Below the pieces are notes generated by a model. That model saw only the letters and a list, made by a program, of their open reading frames with translations. It was not told where the DNA came from and searched no databases. A stretch of DNA of 64,000 nt from Trichoplax sp. H2. Lineage: Eukaryota > Placozoa > Uniplacotomia > Trichoplacea. The DNA lies in the NCBI GenBank assembly GCA_003344405.1, contig NOWV01000205.1, positions 62,001-126,000 of the forward strand, read 5' to 3'. Position numbers and translations under genes: made by a program. Below, piece by piece: positions 17,681-32,240 of this stretch; within the stretch, counting starts at the first letter, position 1; each line of letters starts with the position of its first letter.

Positions 17681-19017
17681 GATCAACTTGTCGGCCTGCG
17701 TACAGTAGTATAGCGGATATTAAAACTCTCAACCAATTGGATCAATCAATCAATTGAATTATCAGACATGGAAAGCAACATAACTGCCTGCTACAGTACC
17801 ATGACTCACTTGGAAGGTTACACATTCATTCTTTCTCACGATCAAAATTAGCCAAACTTGCCAATAAGGAGAATCGATTTTTCGGTGGTACTGATTTCCT
17901 CAAGACTTTCCTCAATAATAACATCCAACAACACAAACTGACTGAAAGTAGACTTCGTGACTGAATAAAGTACGCTAGGGTACGATGGGCATGTCGGTCA
18001 GTCGGGACTGGACCATACGCCTGCAACCAACTCTGCCCTACTGGAAAAATTTCAGTCCCCTTTTAACTCGTACTGGTGTGTGCGGACTATCAAGTCACTG
18101 TGTTACAGTGGCGATTTTTCTCCATCATGGACAGGATGCAGTACTAGTACTGTAACAGGGGATTAAGTCACAATAAAAGAGGCAAAACGTAGACACAGTA
18201 TAAAACCGCTCCATTCCCTATTTTTTTATTTATTTATTTATTTATTTGCAGAATTTTATGCTTGCCCTTCTTTCATAATTAATTAATGACAGATTGACAG
18301 TAGAGTACAGTACAGTACTGTACAGTACTGTACTGTACTGAGTACTGCACTGTACTCTACAGTACTGTTATTGATGGCCGGGTGGTCGTGGTCCCGGTCC
18401 GGGACCGGTGTCGGTCCTGTCCAACCAATACAGAAAGCGGCTGAAAGCCCTAATCAGTGGACGAGGGTACGTACTGTACAGTGTACAGTGTACAGTTTAC
18501 AGTACGTACTGTACTGTACGTCTTTTCTACGGTACTGTACTGTACAGTCCTACCTTACAGTACTGTACACTCTACACTCTACACTCTGCTGTACTGTACA
18601 GTCTACAGTCTACAGTACAGTACCGTAGGAAATCTGGTGAATCGGCCATCGTGCTACAGTACTGTACTGTAGATGATGTACTGTAAGGCATTTTTGTAGG
18701 TACAGTATCGATTTTGCTGGACGACAACAAGGGATAATTTCCGTCCGCTACAGTTCATTATACGAGCCGGTCAATGAATTACCGTTATTTAATCATGACG
18801 ATCATTGCTTACTAATCAAAGGCATCGATGAATAAAATAGCTAACGGTCCAATTGGTATCTTATAAAACTCTTAGACTACCACAAATTGTCACTTGGGGC
18901 AACCTAGAGTATTATAGCTTTGGTGTAGTTGCTTAACTCAACATCCTCACGGAATAATAACTGAATCTTTGTACCCAATTTCAACTCCTATTGTAGTAAA
19001 ATAACGGAATTTTAAAA
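17681..19017. other. Head-to-head intergenic region between CBX and the P450
   Basis: This is the shared 5' flank of the minus-strand CBX gene and the plus-strand P450. It holds a TTTA tetranucleotide run at 18224-18247 and a dense GTAC palindrome cluster at about 18301-18690. A TATAAAA at 18199-18205 is present but about 800 bases from the P450 start codon, so its relevance is unclear. No gene was seen. Confidence 0.6.
18301..18690. repeat. GTAC palindrome cluster
   Basis: This is a dense mosaic of overlapping palindromes TGTACA, CAGTACTG and GTACTGTAC / GTACAGTAC. Because each unit is its own reverse complement, the block can fold on itself in many registers. All three frames on one strand stay open through part of it, only because the motif lacks stops. 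Similar blocks lie at about 50190-50310 and 54790-56590. Confidence 0.9.
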
Positions 19018-22000
19018 ATGCAACGCGTATCTTTCATTCGACATGTTTATATGCGGCAAAAACAAAATTGGAATTATCATCGCTTCCATATTAGAGGAAT
19101 TCCTTCTTCTGTCAAGAAGGTCATGCACGAGAAACCAGCTGATCTTGATCCTAACACAACTGCAATGCACGGTCAAGCGATTAAGCCATTTGAGCACATG
19201 CCTGGATCCGAGGTTTCATCGCTTCGAAATATGATAAACTTAGTATTGAACTTTAAGTACGAAACTCGCAAGCCACACCAAGCACTTCATCATCTATTTC
19301 AATCACAAGGACCCATTTTCAAAAAAAAATTTGCTGGCTTTGAATTAGTTATGCTATCCGATCCTAAAGATATTGAATGTGCTTTTCGAACTGAAGGGAA
19401 ATATCCTCGAAGATTTGACATGGTTCCTTGGTCATATTATCGAGAAGAAAGAAAGTTACCCTTGGGCATACTGTTATCGTAAGTAAAATCATCACTACTC
19501 AGTTATAAATTTTGCAAAATCATTTATTATACGATAAGCGTCAAGTCCAATCGCATCCACGATAATAATGACCAAAGATTTCCAAGTACAAAGATATAAT
19601 CATCATTTTCCGTATCCAAATCACACAATGATTCCAACGTTATATTCAAACTAGTATTTTTTCCATTCACACTATCAATACCACGTTTGCAGTTTCTGTT
19701 ACGTATGATCGCATACACTTATCCATGAATCAGCCGAAATGACCCGATTTCACTTTAAATTTTTACGTCATGCTACGTTCGTGGCTTAAAGAAGTCAAAA
19801 AATTGAGTCAGATGTGAGGAATCATTGCTTAAATATGAACTTTACTGTAATATAAAGCTAGGATTTTCTCAAGTATTGATACCACAGCTATATGGTGAAC
19901 AATATTTATGAGAACAACTTAGAAAACCGTATTTTATTAGCATACGGAAGAATCTGTTTGTTGTTTTATAAAAGCTCATGCCTCTCATGGATTTACAAAA
20001 TTGAGCAACATATTAAGCAATATATAATATAGCAATCACAACATATGAGCGTACGCGAACATTCAGTAGAAACTACTACATATCAAATTCTATTCAGATT
20101 GTTTGGGAATTAATTTGACTCCAATTTTTTATTTTCAGCAATGATGAGCAATGGAAGGAAACACGTAGCGCCATCGATAAGAGATTACTCAAATTAAATG
20201 CTGTCCAAGGCTATAGTAAGATCATGAATAAGGTTATTGATGATTTCATAGCTTACTTACTTCGCATACGAGGCAAACACGGCGTTAAAAATGAAATTCT
20301 TGGTTTTGAAAGCCAAACCTTTAGATGGTCATTAGAAAGTAGGTTGAACTCTACTAAAATGTTGAATAGGATTCTACAATAAGACATTACTGTTGTTAGT
20401 CCTAAATGATGTTGTTCAATGAATCATAGCTAGCTAATAACCTTAATATGATCTTTATGTACAATACATGTATTCTATAGCATCTTAGTGAAAAATTGAA
20501 GCTAATGTTTACCTTAGGCCTACGAGTATATGGCATTCTATTGCATACCGTTAAATGTATATTTAGAAATATCATATTTTGAATTTTGCGCCATCAAAAG
20601 TAGAAAATTAAACTAAAATGCTCCTAGAAATGCGTAAAATTTTACTAATTAAACTCTTCATATTAATACAGCAATATTAAGTATTCTATTCGATAAGCGC
20701 ATTGGTTGCCTTCAAGAACCGCCGAGCCATGATGGTGAATTATTTCATAAAGCTCTTATTGATATGACATACAAAACTTCATCGCTGATTGTCTTTCCTC
20801 CATATTATAAGTACATTAAAACCAGATATTGGAATGAATTCTGTAGTCACTGGGATACTATGTATGACATAGGTCTGAAAATCATCCAAGAAAGAAGGAA
20901 TAAACTAGCTTCTATGAAAATTGAAAGTTCCGAGGAAGATGAAGTCGATTTTTTAACAGATGTTATGCTTCGAAGCAATTTATCCGAGGCACAGTTAAAT
21001 ATAACACTATTAGACCTCATGATAGGAGCTACTGATACGGTAAAATATTTCGTATACCTTCGAATAATAAAAGAGTAGGCAGCTTAAGCTTAGATATCCA
21101 TTTCTACCAAAATTTTGCATTACTGATATATCAATGTTATTCTCTTATTATGCTAAGTAAATGTATTGTCGCTAATACTATTGCGAAACAGACTGCAAAT
21201 ACTATTAACTGGACACTGTTACTGTTGTCTCAATATCCAAAAGTACAAGAGAAGCTTTACCAAGAAATTACCAATGTATTAAATGATGGAGAAGATCCAG
21301 ATGCAGCAACAGTACATAAAGCTCCATATTTAAGAGCATGTATCAAAGAATCAATGAGGTATCCATATTGAATTGAGCTCGGTTCTCAAAATAATAGTAA
21401 TAAAATTGATAATCAACCGCCACTGCAACATATAATCTTTATAAAGTGACGGAGATCTTTCTTCTCTACTTGCTTTTAGAATTTATCCGGCAATAGTCAG
21501 AATATCAAGAACATTGCAGAAAGATGTTGCGTTAAGTGGTTACCATGTTCCTGCCAATGTAATCCTTCAATTAAAATATTCCAATTCTCCATTTACATGA
21601 ATTACAATATCACAAATATAAACGTATTATCGATAATGCATTTAATCTTTGAACTTTGTACAAATAACTAACAATTTTCTCTATGAAGACTGCAGTTGTT
21701 GCTTGCCTGTATGAGGTATTTCATAATGAGGCAAATTATCCGGAGCCGGAAATATTCAAACCTGAGCGTTGGATAAAAGGAACTCATCCAGAAAGTATCG
21801 GAAGAGTCGGATTTAAATTTATTCCTTTCGGTTTTGGACCTCGAATGTGTCTTGGTCGACGTATTGCAGAGCTGGAAATGCATCTACTCCTAGCTAAGGT
21901 AAATAAATTAGCAGAGAATGATATAGGCGAAAAGCTTCTATAGTGCAGGAGCTTTTGAGTGAAAATATAGTAAATCTTTTATAGTAAAGTAATAACTACA

Positions 22001-22175
22001 AAAATCATAGGCTTCTAGTTACATTGGTACAAGTTTATTTATTTTTGATTAAAACTTTTATCAGCTGGTTAAAAAATTCATCATCGGCTGTAACAACCGT
22101 AATGAAATACAAGCGATCAATAGAATATCACTAATTCCAGATAGACCAATGAAGATAATTCTAACGGAACGTTGA
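19018..22175 (+). CDS. Mitochondrial-clan cytochrome P450, intact
   Basis: Seven exons join in phase: 19018-19478, 20139-20338, 20672-21039, 21192-21358, 21480-21558, 21689-21898 and 22065-22175, giving 531 residues. The N-terminus is rich in Arg/Lys/His with no hydrophobic anchor, as in mitochondrial P450s that take electrons from adrenodoxin. Conserved parts are the I-helix GATDTTANTINW, the K-helix KESMR (ExxR), PERW, and the haem loop [17 protein letters not shown] with its cysteine thiolate. The haem-loop context and C-terminal LVKKF match the CYP11/24/27 clan, which oxidises sterols and related lipids in animals. The substrate cannot be read from sequence. A degenerate close paralogue lies at 37326-40233 with the same exon structure, and the 167-nt and 79-nt exons are identical in length. 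Confidence 0.93.
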
Positions 22176-25100
22176 TGTTGGTATAGTGCAATATTTGCCA
22201 CATCATAAACTGCTACCATAATGTATATTTAATTATCGTTGCATTGCTAATTTAGTAAGATGTGTAAACTATTCTACGGTCGAGTAGCTATCGACACCAA
22301 AAACAGCCGACTGTGATTAAAATCTTTTAAAAATTTTTTAAAATGTTATCAGATTGTATAAGGAGATTAAGATTTAAGCAAGTATAGCTAAAAATTTTTA
22401 TTATTTCAAAACAACTAATATTAGGTAGTATTTCGATTTTATAAGAAAGCGTTCATTGATAGTTGTCACAAAATAGCTTGCATGATTGGACTTAAACTAG
22501 TCTATCTATTCTACTTAATCTCCGAAAAATTTTGGGAGAATCTCTGTAAGGAAACTAACCTGTTCGAATACTAAAAGAGTTGAGTCAGAGGATAAGGATA
22601 TAGGTTAATTGATTTTATTACTTCTGGCTATTGTACGTTGGTACAGGTGTTCTCTGCGTTAGCCTCAGTAAGGAGCATCAAGCTCCGTAACAGTAGTCTA
22701 TATTTTAAAATTGATAGCAGAATAGATGTTGCATTGCTTTATAATTCAATTATTTCGATTTAGATTGTTCATCCTGGAATAGGTCTAATTTATTGGGTAT
22801 GATTTTATTCTAAATTTTAATAAAATAAGTGAATTATCTAATCATCGATGAGGATTAAAGTCAATGTTGAACCGTCGAAGCAATTAAATTATTGACAGGA
22901 AACATCCCTAAATGGCTACTACCATAAATAGCTACTACCGAAATTGCTATATCAATTTCTGTTGATTGTAGCATGTTATATCGAGTGGTAGTTGGTAATG
23001 TAAAGTTATAGCACTGTATTTGCAACAAAACCTGTTATACTTATGGTAATTAGAGTGCAGATTACACAAATAATTGTATAATAGCAGATTTTATTACTGA
23101 TTCCCTACCCATTCAGATACTACGTAATAGTACAACAAGCTCTGACAGACAAGAATAACTACCTACAACAGCAGCTCTTAGAAAAGAAGGAATAAGAGCA
23201 ACAATAACAGGAAAGTGTAGCTGCTTGAATACGTTATCTAACTTGTTTACAACGTAACGATTGCAAGGAATATCGCAAAACACTTACAGAACTTAGTATG
23301 AGAATAAAATTTTATGATTAGTAATATAATCTACAAAGCTGAAATCAGCATACTTGAATATATATTACTTATTATATACCTATTATTGCGAACAGCCCTA
23401 AATTTTGGTGTCATTTTTAAGTTATGTCTAATTTACTCCCACATATCATGTTGACAATAGCAGCTTATCTAACAGCTTCACTACAGCATTAGATTAGCTA
23501 TTTATCTAAAAAAATATCGATTGGGCCTAAATATTGTAATATTTAGCTTGTATTGGATCTCAGTAGGTTGTGAGTCGCTGGGTCAACGTATCTTTTTTGT
23601 AATCCTTGATTGGAAAAGACTTTCGGAGCTTAAAATTTTTTTAATTTAAATAAAGCACGATAAGGCTTTCAACTCACTAAAAATCCACAATCTACTTTAT
23701 TAACTGTGAGGTGACACTTTTAAATAGGTTAAAGTGCAAAACCACTTTAGCTAGGCGAGCTACCTCGTTCTTAGCAATTAATCGATTAAATGCACTAAAG
23801 GAATTTCATTTTTATATAACAATATATAGTAAAATACAGTCTACTGCTTTTAAATTAGCTACGTTAATATTACGCTAATCAACTACTAAATGCAGCTTAG
23901 CAAGCATGTATTAAACTATTGTACTGGAACATTTGGCCTAAAATTGGAAGGAGTACTTCCATTTCTAACATCAAGTGATTAATAAGCTCTGTTTAAACTA
24001 TTTCGCAATTAATATACTAATCTACTTGCTTCTAATTTAAGGGTTACTTATATATCAACAACCACCATCGACTAAGATTACAGTGAAGGAGATCCTAAAA
24101 TATTACTGATACATAAATATGCATCAAACACTACATAAGAATAAAAAAATTATAATATATGCGTCACGGTAACTTATTTTCTTGGTACATTTTTCATTGA
24201 CTAACTTAGAGAATATGTGGGAAATGTAAAATGTGAAATTATGCATAAAAGAAATTCTTGTACAAAGTAGCATATAAATAACATAATCTATTTTCGATTT
24301 ATATCGATCATAACTAAGCTTCTATTTCTTGATGTCAATATTAAGAAACTAATAAAACAGCTGAGAAATTGTTCTATCCAGTTATTTAGTAAGTAATAGC
24401 AAAACGCCATTTTTAGTAAGCGATTACTTTTATTATCAAATTTTGACTACTTTGCCGAATAAATAAAATTTGCTTATTCACTTCTACCATCCCATTAGAC
24501 TGCACTTTTTAGCTAATTAATATCACTATTATCTGAAACTAAGATAAACTACTGTATTTAAGAAATGGAATTTTACGCCATGAAGAGGTATTCTAGCCAA
24601 CTAAAACTTCTAAATAAAGCACAGTTTGAGAAACTATTATTCTATTAAATCATGCTGTGCAGTACATAAAGGCATATATGCGATCGAATTCAAGTCCATC
24701 AATACAGCAAAGCTAGTTGGAAGGGAGTCTTATCAATCCTTACAACTGATAAAGCTATAAACAGGATGGGTTACAATTCCTGTTCCGGAATTGTAAATAC
24801 GACTACCGTATATTTTATTCCACCGCTCACAAAAAGATATTGACTTAAATTCGTAAATAATGGCAAATCAAATATTTTATGCATTGTAAAGGGCTACATA
24901 TGAAACTAAAGGAATGATATTGTCAGATAAATAAAACCTGATAGGGCTTATTTGCAATATTTTAGTCTACGCAATGCATGAATTTTGATTGTCTACTGAG
25001 TAATTTATGCTTTTGTGAACACATATCAAGTACATCATCCTATAGTTTTGATTATAATTAATTCTAAGCATAAAAATTTAACTCGATCAAAAAGAATAAT

Positions 25101-28100
25101 CTTTGATGAAGACAAATTTCTCTTATTTTAATTAATACGTAATTGAATGATTTAAATTCTAGGTGACTTATTTAGAGAAAATGGTATATTCTTTTATCCT
25201 TTAAGCTTTCACTCGCACTGAACAACAATTCTATTGCACTTGCATTCATAGTCCCTTTTAACAACGGAAAATAATAGTAACTAATAGAGTTTCTTTGTTA
25301 AAGACAATTATGCATGCTGATTTTATATCAAACTTTGTCTTAATTTTTTCTAGCGATATTTTTCCATTTCGCATTTGTATTTACCAACTTTATACTCTTC
25401 ATGCTTTTAAAAAACTACCAGGATTACATTTTATTTTTATTAGATGAACATCTATAACCATAAAAGGTGCACAAGCTATTAGTAAATAAACAGAATTTGG
25501 TAATTTTTTAATTATACGTAAAATTATGATGTATGTAATGAAATCGGTGTAAATATCGATTGTAAATTCATATATTTAGCCTTCTGAAATAACGATAGCC
25601 GCAAGTCGGTATTGCAAAGGTATTTTCATAGGGATGTTTTTGATGCTAACCCATAAGAAATTGATATATGCCATTAGCTCAAGCTATCAAAGATGAATAG
25701 TATTTTTAGTTTTTTAAAAACGGAATATTTTCAATAAGTCCATACAGGACATCCGAAAAGCCTAATTATTGTAACTTATTGAATCTCCAAGATGGCAATT
25801 GTTTATTCTGCAAAAGCAACTATTTTTGTTGCAATTAAACACTAAAGCGTGTCACGTTCAGTAATAGTTACATAATTAGTATGCTACCTTCTTTCTATAT
25901 ATGGTTAAATATCACGATGTTATCATGTCATGCGTATATAGATGTAGTTATGGTACTATATTAATTTTCTCTATATATGTATTCTCATATTGCCATACTT
26001 GGCATGATAGTCTATTTGTAATGTCTAAACTAGGGAAACCTTTCTGTTAGTGATGATCTTGTGATCTACATTAGTAGATCAAAGGTCACAATAAAGAAAG
26101 TATGTAAACTCTTTATTTTAACAATAAAGTTAGTTCTTCAACTTAACTACTGGGTCTCCTTGCTGAGTGCAGATCTAGTAGTTGTTACAAAATTTGGAAC
26201 TTGCAACAAGGTGCTAACGCAATTTACCAAGCATAAGTAAAAAACCAAATATAAATGATATAATTAGGTAAAAAATCTCTATAATAGAAAAAGTATCCAT
26301 CTACTGACAAAGTAGCAGTCATTTTATTTCATTTACTAGTTCTTTTAAAATAGACCTGCTCTATATAAGTATAGTCAACATGATTTAATTGGTTATTATT
26401 CTTAGTAACATATAACAGTAACGGAAAGTGCAATTCTATAACTTGACGTTGGTAATAATGATTGCCACCTGCTGTAAACATAGTAACAGTGATATGACAA
26501 GAAAACATTAATTCTACACCATAGCCCATGTTAAATATTTTTCAGTCGCTAATATGGCTTGCATTATTTTTACATAATAGTAATAATCATATAATAAATT
26601 CCGTTTGACATTGTTTTTCCTATTAATCATAGTATACTGCTAATATTTTAATAAATTAACTTACTATATAGGTTGTAAAGACGCGAGCATATTTGTGATT
26701 GCGATAAGTTACCTGAATGCTTCTTTCATAATAAATAAACTATCAATTAAATACGTAACCAAATGTAATCGCGCTTGACATTCTAGTTTTTAACAATAAC
26801 TAATGTATTTTTAAAATAGAAATGATCTACTCATAGTAAAGCACTCTGTGCCGTCACTTTAGTGCTGTCAGGGTGCTAGACGCATATTAAGACGTGTATT
26901 ATTGTCATGAAGTCAAAAAATTTGTAAAATTTTTATTTTACAACCGAATAACTACATAAACTATACGCCGCCTCTTTAATTTTCAGCGATACGTAAGATT
27001 GAGCATAAAGTAATTATAATTATGAATCGGCTCTACTTCACACTATTTATCAAATAGCAGCCTGTTTACATTAATTTGATTTTGTTTTTCTGTATTTGAA
27101 GCAAATTTGATCGGTATAAAAGATTCAAAATTATTTAGTATATTATTTGATGCATAGAAAACTTTTCAATTGTATTGTACTTAACATTTTCGTAATCTTA
27201 TTTTATTGTAGCTAGGTAAGATATCTGCAGTATTCTAGATGCTTTCTATTCATAAACGCTTACTCGTGTTATTAGCAAAATATGAATAATCACGTAGAAG
27301 TTAATTAGAAGAGTTAAGATTTCTATAAAACAATCCAGTATTATCTTATACTCTAGCAATTTCCTCTATGTAGCGGTACAATTTATGTTTGAAGTTAGAA
27401 AGTGATTAATTCGAATAATATGGAAAAATATTCGATATTAATTAAACGGCCAAAAATATCTTCCATAGTGCAATCATATAGAAGTTAATTTATTCGCTGG
27501 ATTTTTCTTTGTAATATATTCACAAGTATCACCTACGCTTTCATAATGCTATTAAATTTATTTTTTAGAATGATTTTAGTTAATTTAATAGAACTTAATC
27601 TAAAAAAATTATAAACGTAATGTTGATCAATTATTTCACATTACTGAATTATTTCAAATCGTGAAAAATAATAAGGTTATCGTACGATCATGAATCTTGT
27701 AGATAAGTAAAGCGAAATGGAATGCATGCGTAGCAAATTTAATTAGAAATTGATATCGCACAATTACTATTTCGGCTTGCAGATAATTTAAATGTTATTC
27801 TGTATTAGGCTTAGATAGTAACAGATAAATATCAATTATTCAGACCGAAAATATTTTTTACGATAAAAATATAACTATGATATAAAAATGAATCATTGTT
27901 GTGTGAAAACTCTCACGAGTAGATGTGTTATTCCTGCCTATCTAAAAGATGCCGTATTAAATCCTTAAATTCACTAAACTAAAACTCCAGCCATGGCATT
28001 TAACAAATCGTTGCTTTAATAACTGCTAAAGCAGTTATAAATAGACCAGACTTGATAAACCGAAATGGATGGTAAAATTGACCGGAAGTAATACGTATTC

Positions 28101-30447
28101 TTCCCGCATCCATACGATCTTAGTTTTCGACCAGATTCAGGGCTGTCATTGTATCTTTAAAGATTAACGTCAATTTTTCTGCGAATATCTCATAATGAAT
28201 TTGTCACTGTTATCGTTATTATCGCAATTCTAATAATAGATAGAATCATCGAACTTGATCTCGCTATTTAACTAACTAAGATTCAATGGGACGATGTAAC
28301 ATGCCAGATTTTCTTAAATTAAATCATTTAATTATTTACGAAAGTGAGAAAAGATCGTAATACAGTGATCAATTCAACTTTGGCAAATAGTAAAATCTAT
28401 TTGAGATTGTGTAAACAATCATCTGATTTACAGGTAAGATTGCCAGAAAAGAACTAAAATATAATGTTTTCGTTTATAGTTTCACTTCAATTGTATGTTT
28501 TTTTAATCAAATTAACTATAAATATTAGCTACAAATGCGGTATATTATCAAAGTAAAGTCTCAATCTTACGCCATACCGTGATTATGCAATATCGGTATG
28601 ATGGAGTACAAACGTAATAGTATATTCTAAGAAATGCAAATTCTGATAAGGACGATCTGCATGAGGTGAAAAAGGCGTAAGAATTCATTAAATTGAAATT
28701 TTATAGTGTAGCAGACAAAGTAAAAACATAATCCATTTAGTTTTTTTCTCATATTCTACAAAAGTGCACCATTGTATCATTAGACGTTAAATGAAGTGGA
28801 ATTGCAGTTAGAGATATAATGATGACGATACTCATTCTGCTCTGCGTAGGTTGGACAATGGCTATGCTTCATAGTTGTACACTATTTCTCAAAATGGAAT
28901 CTTGAATGAATTCTTAAAATCGCTTGTGATGCACGTTAATATCTATTCTAAACGGCATATAGCGCTAACTAAGGAAAGTTTAAAAATAGCAAATGTTTTA
29001 CTAGGCCCGTCTCAATAATAGAATTAATAAAGGAATAATGAAAGTTCAATCTGATTTAATTATTAAGCTCGTAAAGGGAGCAATCAAGTTAAAGTTCTAG
29101 TACTCAATTTGCAGACAGTTAAATTTGGAAGTTAAAGGTTAAAAATAGTCTAATGCTATCTTTCCTAAATTAATGCAAATAATGGATTCGATACGATAGA
29201 TTAACTGTTCAATATACAATACAATTTAATAGCCAATTTGATTATATTTTACAATCTATATTAAATGAAAATTTAGACTAAATTGTTCATATATAGACAA
29301 AACATAAAGAGAATAAATTAATAAAGCCTATATAGAGGATCTACTAGAAAAGAATTCAAGTAGAATAAATTAAAAGAAACAAAAGTCAAAGTGAAATTAT
29401 CTATTCAGAGCCACTGCAAATCTGATATTCTATAATTGATTAAGAAGGATGATTGCGTCAGATCCAAGGCAATTCCTTTTGTAGATATTGTTCATAAATT
29501 TTTTAAGCCAACATCTTACTTGACAGGTGCTACCAAGTCAATTCATCGGTAGAGAAGAAAAAAAGATAGTATCTAAATCTTTTTATTTCCGGATTGAAGC
29601 AATTAATACTGATCTTGGTTCATGTCAATCAAGATCATTCTCAGATCCATTCATTTCCACGTCCTGAATATAATTTCAATAGAGTTTATTTTGTTACAAA
29701 AAGGTATAAAAGTCGTGTATCGCCATAGATTAACCTTATCTAACTAAACAGTCAACATTGGACCAAACTATCCTTGGTAACTTTAAAAGAAAAATCATTT
29801 CCATATCTAGGACTTTGCCATCAAATCTATCTGGTAAGCTTCTTCCATTCTGCAAATTTTCTTGCTGCTATATCTCTTATGCAATAACAGTAACTTACAA
29901 GTCTTGACTTGAATACCGTTATGACTATCATAATACTAAGTATATGCTTTGATAAGAGCATCCTAATTGGGTCGAAAATTTTCCTTCGTCTTCCTTCCAA
30001 AAATTGATAACAGTTGCTTTGGGATAATTTTTAGAATTATATAGAATACGGCATATTCAAGATCAGCAAAATATCTTAGCTATCAACGTTACATAGCGTA
30101 GCCCTAGTTTTGTTATTTCGATTTAGAATCTCATCAAATAAGATACTCATTTCAGCTCTCAATATATTTAAAATGTATCAATACGGATAGAGAATAAACT
30201 AGAAATAAGTAGATTAAAAAATTAGATGAAAGATAACGCTTAATAATTAATTTACTGCATTATTTGATATTGTAACTTCTCCAAAGAACTTTCTATTTTA
30301 TTAAGATTAAGCTTACTAATTATGTCTGTATTAATCATACACATTTAAAAGATTATATAAAAGACGCCAAATTTTAGAATCTGTTGTTTAATCGTATATT
30401 CTATATTATTGATTCCCGAATGGCATTTAGGTTAATTCTATTACAAT
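22176..30447. other. Gene-poor 8.3-kb stretch
   Basis: No gene was recognised on either strand. A 66-codon minus-strand frame at 26329-26529 begins at an ATG and has some protein-like character, but it matches nothing known to me and is of chance length. A small stem (TTACAATTCC / GGAATTGTAA, loop 6) lies at 24771-24796. Most of the rest is AT-rich DNA with abundant stops in all frames. Short exons of an unrecognised gene could be hidden here. Confidence 0.5.
30354..30363 (+). promoter_or_regulatory. TATA box of the cysteine-rich peptide gene
   Basis: TATATAAAAG lies about 85 bases upstream of the ATG at 30448. That fits a transcription start about 30 bases downstream and a 5' leader of about 55 bases. 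Confidence 0.5.
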
Positions 30448-32240
30448 ATGAATTCTACATCCATGAAAATTTTAATAAGTGCCCTTTTGCTGACCATTAT
30501 TGTTGAAAGTCAATGTCGCAGAGTTTTAGATATTGATCTAGACGATATTGAAATGCCATATAAAAGTAAAAATTATGGAAAAAATAAATTCAATAATTAC
30601 TCACCAAAAGATGAGCAATATAATGAAGACGAGGTTAAGCCAACTACACCATCACAATTTACGGAAGCAACTACCCAAAATGAAACAGTAAGTGTTAACA
30701 TTTAGAGGCTGATAAACACATCCATCAATATTGTCACCATTTTGCTCATATTAAAAATAGCATACATTATATTCATTATTTAGTTACTAATGTCATCCCA
30801 AGCAGTCAGGCATTAATATCCAATAGAAATTTAGGAATAAATATTATTTCCAGCTGAACAATTAGCGAACTAAATTTTTATCTCCTGTATAGCTCGGAAA
30901 AATATTTTTAGTTTGTGCTAAATCTATATTATCATTATAATTGATGACACTCTTATCCTCGCTAACATGCTGATAAGATATAGTTGCTATAGTTGACTTA
31001 TCTATTATTTAATAAGACAATAGCATGAAATTTATTTAACCACCATATTGCATTATATTGTTGGCGCTAAATCTTCCTTCAGCTTTTTCATTTGCTGTCA
31101 AAACTTATACCGATGTAATTTTTAATTATTTGTTTGACTGTTATTGTAAATTAGAGAGATTTATTGTAAGTTTACATAATGTATTCATATTATATTTAGT
31201 TAGAATAAAAAATTTATTACAATACTTTAGGATCACAAAAATTACTAACTAAAGCGATAAAACAGCTGGATTGATTATTATTTTATAACGGCTACATACT
31301 GCAACTTCGTTACCTTAAAAGATTATCGCTTACGACTACAGTTCCGGTATACTATATCATGTCATGTTTTAGTTTTTATTATCAGCATATTTTTTTATTT
31401 ATAGCTTGACTTAGATATTGGTTAACCTTTTTCAAATTTTCCCTATCAGTTAATTACAGCCGACATTAAGTATTTTGAATAGTATCATGCTATAGCATAT
31501 GCAAAAACCATTAACAAATAGAGACTGACTCGGCACTAAGTCATGACTAATTGCCATTGCTTAGATAGTGGAAAACAAACAATTTCGAATAAGCTATCAA
31601 TCTATGCCAATGATGGTTATGCTAGATAATAGGCAATCCGAATTTCATTATTTAGAATATATTTGTATTTTCAACAGCTTATATCAGTTAAAACTGTAGT
31701 TCATCATTAGTATTTTACTGTTATCGTTACTAGAGCTGATGTTAACATTTTACTAGTTAACAATCTACCTAGATTTAAATTATGTTATTCTTATGTTTTA
31801 CAAAATCAGACGTATTCTAAAGTAAAAGAAATCGTTGTAAATGGAAAGATATAAAAGTGCTCTGTGTATTCTTCTAGTCATAGTATCAGCTGATAAATTG
31901 CTATGTCTAGGATGTATATGGACAATTTACTAAATTTATTTTGTCGTAAATATTATTCAGCTCAACAGCTACTAGCCCACTAAAATCACAACTTATTTAC
32001 AATATTAAAAAATTGTTATTGTTTCAATTAATAAATATTTTCTTTTTTTAATTAAAGCAGGCAACTTGTCACAGAGGCAACAGTGATTGCAGCGATGGAA
32101 TGAAATGTTGTAACTCACTATTTCGTTGCTATCGTATCATGGGAAGATATGTTTGCACTACTTTTTTAATGGAAGGCCTTGGAGCTTTCAAAGCAAGCCA
32201 GGAAAGTGAACGAGATGATACTGAAGTAGACTTTTGGTAG
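30448..32240 (+). CDS. Secreted small cysteine-rich peptide, knottin-type pattern
   Basis: Two exons, 30448-30687 and 32061-32240, are joined at a phase-0 intron (GTAAGT donor, TTAAAGCAG acceptor) and give 139 residues. Residues 1-23 form a clear signal peptide (hydrophobic ILISALLLTIIV). An acidic, threonine-rich, cysteine-free pro-region follows to about residue 80. The second exon carries six cysteines at about 83, 90, 96, 97, 103 and 112, spaced C-x6-C-x5-CC-x5-C-x8-C. That is the inhibitor-cystine-knot arrangement shared by many unrelated secreted peptides: hormones, protease inhibitors and channel ligands. An acidic tail ends the protein. The spacing alone does not show function, and no family is claimed. 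A TATA box precedes it and an AATAAA follows at 32440-32445. A further small exon inside the 1.4-kb intron cannot be excluded. Confidence 0.7.

Noticed and set aside
18371-18686. Three overlapping plus-strand frames rich in Tyr, Cys, Val and Thr
   Set aside because: They are translations of the GTAC palindromes, which lack stop codons. Similar frames appear in the 50.2-kb and 54.8-56.6-kb clusters on both strands.
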